Shown here: positions 14,863 to 17,959 of the stretch, piece after piece
How the letters are laid out: the number at the start of each line of letters is the position of its first letter
Position numbering within the stretch: the stretch's first letter is position 1
Source: CALBPI01 sp039700805
GTDB lineage: Bacteria; Pseudomonadota; Gammaproteobacteria; Steroidobacterales; Woeseiaceae
Assembly (NCBI GenBank): GCA_039700805.1
Contig: JBCAZE010000052.1
Coordinates: forward strand, 1-17,959
Reading direction: 5' to 3'
Length of the DNA: 17,959 nt
Translations under genes and position numbers: made by a program
Notes under the pieces: generated by a model
What the model was told of the DNA's origin: nothing
The model's database searches: none
Seen by the model: only the letters and a program-made list of their open reading frames with translations

Positions 14863-16329
14863 TTACTCCTGGTACCAGGCGCGATCATCACGATCGAGCA
14901 GAACTGCCGATGCCGTCGGCCCCCAAGTCCCTGCGACGTAAGGCTGAACCGGCATTGCAGCGTCAGACCAAGCGTCGATGATGCCGTCGATCCAAGCCCA
15001 AGCGGCGTCAACTTCATCACGATGCATGAACAGCGCTGGGTTGCCCCGCAGGACCTCCATAAGCAAACGCTCATAGGCGTCGGGATACCGCAGTTGGAAT
15101 GCCTCCGAGAAGCTCAAGTTCAGTGGCAGTGAACGCAACTGGAAACCACCCGGTCCAGGCTCTTTGGTGACCATGGTGAGCATCATTCCTTCGTTCGGCT
15201 GCAGACGAATGATCAGCCTGTTCGCCTCGAGACCGCCGGCCGCGTCGCCGAATATCGAGTGCGCCACCGAGCGAAACTGAATGACAATCTCAGAGGACTT
15301 TTGTGGCAGGCGCTTGCCGGTTCGCAAATAAAACGGTGTGCCGTTCCAGCGCCAGTTATCAATGTCGGCGCGGAGCGCAACAAACGTCTCACGATCGCTC
15401 TTATCGCCGAGCTCGTCTGCATAGCCGGGTACCGCCTCACCACCGATCGCACCGGCAGCATATTGCCCCCTGGCTGTTGTGCGCTTCACGGAATCCGGCG
15501 TTATTGGCCGAAGCGCCTTTAGGACCTTGATCTTCTCATTGCGAATATCGTCGTGGTGCATGCTGAGCGGCGCTTCCATTGCAACCAAACACAACAGCTG
15601 CAGCATATGGTTCTGAACCATATCCCGAAGAGCACCCGTGCGATCGTAAAACTGCGCGCGGTTGCCGGTACCGATATGTTCCGCGACGGTGATCTGGACA
15701 TGGTCGATGTGTGTCCGGTTCCACAGTGGCTCTAGCAGCGAATTGGCGAAGCGCAATGCGGAGAGGTTTTGCACCGTCTCTTTACCGAGATAGTGATCGA
15801 TACGATAGATCTGCCGCTCGTCGAAGTACTGCCCGACCGCATCATTAATTTCGTGGGCACTATGTCGATCGCTACCGACAGGCTTCTCGAGGACGATGCG
15901 TGCACGATCGTTGACCATGCCGTATTCGGACAGTTGCCTGGCTGTCTCGCCAAACAAGGAAGGAATGGTTGCGAGATAAAACGCTCTGATGCGATCCTCG
16001 TGCGGCGCCAACATCCCGGCTAACGTTTGCCAGCCGTCCGGTGTCGTAATATCCAAAGTCACATAGTCGAGACGAGCAGCAAAACGCTGCCAAACATCGT
16101 CGGTCAGCTCCTCTGCTTTCAGGTAGGTCTCCAGCGCTTTGCGGACGAGATCAACAAATTCATCTCTCGATAACTCGCCGCGAGAGGCCGCAATAATGCG
16201 ACTGCCCTCAGGAAACTGACCATCGCTATCGCGATGAAAAAGAGACGGCAACAGTTTACGTTGCGCGAGGTCCCCAGTCCCGCCAAATATCACGAGATCA
16301 AAGGTCTCTACTGGGACAAATTGGGCCAT
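14863..16329 (-). CDS. zwf: Glucose-6-phosphate 1-dehydrogenase
   Basis: A 488-residue cytoplasmic dehydrogenase that oxidises glucose-6-phosphate to 6-phosphoglucono-lactone with NAD(P)+, the entry to the Entner-Doudoroff and pentose phosphate routes. The nucleotide-binding motif is GGTGDLAQRKLLPSLF (16-31), and the substrate-binding/active-site stretch is RIDHYLGKETVQN (176-188), with H179 and the catalytic base His probably H241 (MVQNHMLQLL). Conserved LEKPVG (147-152) is present. The length is typical. The ATG at 16329 has an AAGGA box about 9 nt upstream. It is the first gene of zwf-pgl-edd and is divergent from hexR; a HexR-like palindrome sits in its leader. No missing key residue is seen. 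Confidence 0.97.
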   Translation of the reverse strand: MAQFVPVETFDLVIFGGTGDLAQRKLLPSLFHRDSDGQFPEGSRIIAASRGELSRDEFVDLVRKALETYLKAEELTDDVWQRFAARLDYVTLDITTPDGWQTLAGMLAPHEDRIRAFYLATIPSLFGETARQLSEYGMVNDRARIVLEKPVGSDRHSAHEINDAVGQYFDERQIYRIDHYLGKETVQNLSALRFANSLLEPLWNRTHIDHVQITVAEHIGTGNRAQFYDRTGALRDMVQNHMLQLLCLVAMEAPLSMHHDDIRNEKIKVLKALRPITPDSVKRTTARGQYAAGAIGGEAVPGYADELGDKSDRETFVALRADIDNWRWNGTPFYLRTGKRLPQKSSEIVIQFRSVAHSIFGDAAGGLEANRLIIRLQPNEGMMLTMVTKEPGPGGFQLRSLPLNLSFSEAFQLRYPDAYERLLMEVLRGNPALFMHRDEVDAAWAWIDGIIDAWSDAAMPVQPYVAGTWGPTASAVLLDRDDRAWYQE

Positions 16330-16364
16330 ATTGATGATCCTTGGAAAATGTAACCCCCGAAGAA

Positions 16365-16382
16365 GCAGTAATTTTACTACAA
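16365..16382. promoter_or_regulatory. Possible HexR site in the zwf leader
   Basis: On the minus strand this reads TTGTAGTAAAATTACTGC, an imperfect inverted repeat (AGTAA and TTACT, two-base centre), related to the palindrome at the hexR start. It lies about 36 nt upstream of zwf and contains TAAAAT, a candidate -10 box, though I find no good -35. Binding here would fit repression of zwf-pgl-edd. Confidence 0.5.
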
Positions 16383-16405
16383 GTCTCGGGTGGATTTTGG
16401 ACTCT

Positions 16406-16430
16406 TTTTTGCCAGTTGCTACGGCAAAAA
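16406..16430. repeat. 8-bp inverted repeat in the hexR-zwf gap
   Basis: TTTTTGCC (16406-16413) and GGCAAAAA (16423-16430) are exact inverted copies 9 nt apart. The left arm contains TTGCCA, a possible hexR -35. The right arm touches the HexR-like palindrome. It may be a second operator for another regulator, or a hairpin. Confidence 0.45.
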
Positions 16431-16438
16431 TGTAGTAT
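16409..16438 (+). promoter_or_regulatory. hexR: Candidate hexR promoter
   Basis: TTGCCA (16409-16414) as -35 and TAGTAT (16433-16438) as -10, 18 nt apart, match sigma-70 at about four of six bases each. The predicted start of transcription would be close to the hexR ATG at 16445, giving little or no leader. Confidence 0.4.
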
Positions 16439-16446
16439 TACTACAT
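16430..16446. promoter_or_regulatory. HexR-type operator overlapping the hexR start codon
   Basis: ATGTAGTATTACTACAT is a perfect 17-bp palindrome around one central base. It has the TGTAGTA/TACTACA arms expected for HexR sites in gammaproteobacteria, from memory of published TGTAGT-ACTACA-type motifs. It covers the first two bases of the hexR ATG, so binding would block hexR transcription (autorepression). Confidence 0.75.
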
Positions 16447-17290
16447 GATCAATAGAATTCGTCAGTTGCGTGGGCAATTCACCCCAACGGAGCATCTTGT
16501 TGCCGACTGGATTGAAAACAATCCATTTGATGTACCCACCGCGACGCTAGCCCGCGTCGCATCGCAGTGCGGCGTTAGTGAGCCCACCGTCGTAAGGTTC
16601 TGTCGGAAAATCGGTTGTCGCGGCTTTAGCGACTTTCGACTCCGCTGGGCTGCTGGCAGCGGACAGCGGGCCGACGCGGTGCATGCCGAAGTCGATGTCG
16701 AAGACTCACCCGCCGTTGTCATCAGCAAAATTTTCGACAGCAGCATCAACGAGCTGCAACGTGTCGCCAATGGCCTGAACTCTGAACGTATCGCGGCAAC
16801 AGCCGGAGCGATGGCGCGCGCTCAACGGATCATGTTCGCCGGCAGTGGTGCCAGCGCGATTGTCGCACGAGACGCTGAAAACAAATTTTTTCGACTGGGT
16901 CTTGCCTGCGTCGCCCTGACCGACGAGCCTACGATTGTTCAAGCGGCAGCAACCTGTACCCAGCGTGACGTCTTTGTTGCGATATCGAAAAGCGGCGAAG
17001 GTCGGGCGTTGGTAGAAGCACTTCAAACGGCGGTCAGACGGAAGGCTGTTGGTGTCGCGATGACAACCTCAGGCGCACCGCTCGCAAACAGCGCCTCAAT
17101 CGCGATTCTCATTGACGCCAAGGAAGATACGGCAACATTTACGCCGATGTCGTCTCGACTCGCTCAATTAACCGTTCTCGACGCATTGCAAGTGTGTACG
17201 GCAATCCAAGTTGGACGCTCAGCTCTCGACAATCTAGAAGCGAGCAAGATAGCGCTAGCCGGCATCGAGTCCTTTGGTGGCGAGCTCTAG
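16445..17290 (+). CDS. hexR: HexR-type RpiR-family repressor of glucose catabolism
   Basis: A 281-residue cytoplasmic repressor with an N-terminal RpiR helix-turn-helix (about 12-60: FTPTEHLVADWIENN, then TLARVASQCGVSEPTVVRFCRKIG) and a C-terminal SIS sugar-phosphate domain (about 115-255, with IMFAGSGASAIVARDAENKF and VFVAISKSGEGRALVEAL). In relatives, KDPG, the product of Edd, releases it from DNA. Its place next to zwf-pgl-edd with palindromic sites in the gap fits HexR rather than another RpiR protein. The ATG at 16445 is the only start: an in-frame TAG (16433-16435) lies just upstream, and no Shine-Dalgarno is seen. The stop shares CTAG (17287-17290) with the convergent aminotransferase. 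Confidence 0.92.
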   Translation: MINRIRQLRGQFTPTEHLVADWIENNPFDVPTATLARVASQCGVSEPTVVRFCRKIGCRGFSDFRLRWAAGSGQRADAVHAEVDVEDSPAVVISKIFDSSINELQRVANGLNSERIAATAGAMARAQRIMFAGSGASAIVARDAENKFFRLGLACVALTDEPTIVQAAATCTQRDVFVAISKSGEGRALVEALQTAVRRKAVGVAMTTSGAPLANSASIAILIDAKEDTATFTPMSSRLAQLTVLDALQVCTAIQVGRSALDNLEASKIALAGIESFGGEL

Positions 17291-17959
17291 AGTCCGCGTC
17301 GCGGTAACGCGTTGATCAACGCATCAGCAACAAAGTCCGCGCGTTCGATGGTGGCGTTTTGGCCCATCAGACCAATCCGCCAAGCGACCCCAGCAAACTT
17401 ACCCAGGCCAGCACCGATTTCAATGCTTTCATTTTGTAGCAAGCGTTGTCGGACGTCAGCATCGTCAACGCCATCAGGGATAGTGACGACTGTCAGAGGA
17501 GATAAGCGATGGGCTGCATCAACAGCCAATGACAAGCCGGCAGATTCAAGACGCTGATAGAGATGCGCAGCAGCCGTCGCGTGTCGTTCCCATCTCGCAT
17601 CGAGCCCCTCTTCTCGCACCAGCCTCAATGCTTCACGCATGGCGAACAGTGAGTTCACGGGCGCGGTGTGATGGTATGCACGCGTCTTCTCGCCGCTACT
17701 GTAATAGGCTGCGACTAAGTTGAGATCATTAAACCAGCTAGGCACCGGTGCCTTACGATTGGCAGCACGCTGCACCGCCGCGTCTGAAAACGTGATCGGC
17801 GCAAGACCCGGCACGCACGATAAGCACTTTTGGCTTCCCGAGTACACGACATCGAGTTGCCAATCATCAACCAGAAGCTCAACACCGGACAACGACGTCA
17901 CGGTGTCCGCAATGACAAGCGCGCCGTGCTGTTTTGCCAGCGAAGCCAGTGTCTTCGCG
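17287..17959 (-). CDS. Class V aminotransferase, alanine-glyoxylate/serine type (partial, cut by right edge)
   Basis: The C-terminal 223 residues of a PLP-dependent aminotransferase; the frame remains open to the edge, so the N-terminal part is missing. The visible part begins AKTLASLAKQHGALVIADTV, and the aspartate of VIADT is the residue that usually contacts the PLP pyridine nitrogen. It continues with VVYSGSQKCLSCVPGLAP, holding the PLP-binding lysine. Further family marks are AYYSSGEKTRAYHHTAPVNS and the C-terminal IEIGAGLGKFAGVAWRIGLMG, close to alanine-glyoxylate, serine-glyoxylate or serine-pyruvate aminotransferases; the exact substrate cannot be set here. A GTG at 17901 is internal, not the true start. 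Its stop codon overlaps that of hexR on the other strand. No functional link with hexR is apparent. Confidence 0.9.
   Translation of the reverse strand, partial: AKTLASLAKQHGALVIADTVTSLSGVELLVDDWQLDVVYSGSQKCLSCVPGLAPITFSDAAVQRAANRKAPVPSWFNDLNLVAAYYSSGEKTRAYHHTAPVNSLFAMREALRLVREEGLDARWERHATAAAHLYQRLESAGLSLAVDAAHRLSPLTVVTIPDGVDDADVRQRLLQNESIEIGAGLGKFAGVAWRIGLMGQNATIERADFVADALINALPRRGL

Noticed and set aside
1..17959. Search for CRISPR arrays, tRNA or rRNA genes, transposases, integrases and phage genes
   Set aside because: No regular repeat-spacer pattern, no cloverleaf-like segment noticed by eye and no mobile-element protein; the window reads as ordinary chromosomal genes.

Overview
The window looks like chromosomal DNA from a Gram-negative, non-sporulating bacterium, most likely a gammaproteobacterium. 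The clues are an Entner-Doudoroff/glucose-6-phosphate operon next to a divergent HexR-type repressor, Proteobacteria-style protein sequences and compact operons. Base composition and codon use look even throughout. I see no mobile element, CRISPR array, tRNA or rRNA. Both edges cut through genes. The species cannot be named from this sequence alone.

Layout. 1-560 (-) is the N-terminal membrane half of what is probably a sensor histidine kinase, cut by the left edge. 692-2415 (+) is a two-gene unit: a DUF2306-like membrane protein, then a secreted TPR protein. 2531-3628 (-) is 4-hydroxyphenylpyruvate dioxygenase (hppD), divergent from an Lrp/AsnC-family regulator at 3758-4237 (+).

4261-10867 (-) is the most intriguing block. 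It holds six genes transcribed right to left: RDD protein, SpoIIM-like (DUF95) membrane protein, DUF4129-type membrane protein, DUF4350 protein, MoxR AAA+ ATPase and DUF58 protein. All five junctions are 4-nt stop/start overlaps (GTGA or ATGA), so the genes are probably translationally coupled and may form one membrane-associated assembly. A small multi-pass membrane protein (10980-11609, +) diverges from this operon.

The right third is sugar metabolism. A periplasmic YHS-domain protein (11676-12137, -) has its own terminator. Then come edd (12303-14159), pgl (14171-14860) and zwf (14863-16329), all on the minus strand and transcribed as zwf-pgl-edd, the route from glucose-6-phosphate to 2-keto-3-deoxy-6-phosphogluconate. 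KDPG aldolase (eda) is not in the window. hexR (16445-17290, +) diverges from zwf. The 115-bp gap holds a perfect 17-bp palindrome that overlaps the hexR start codon, a weaker related site in the zwf leader and a separate 8-bp inverted repeat. A class V aminotransferase (17287-17959, -) converges on hexR, sharing a CTAG with it, and runs off the right edge.
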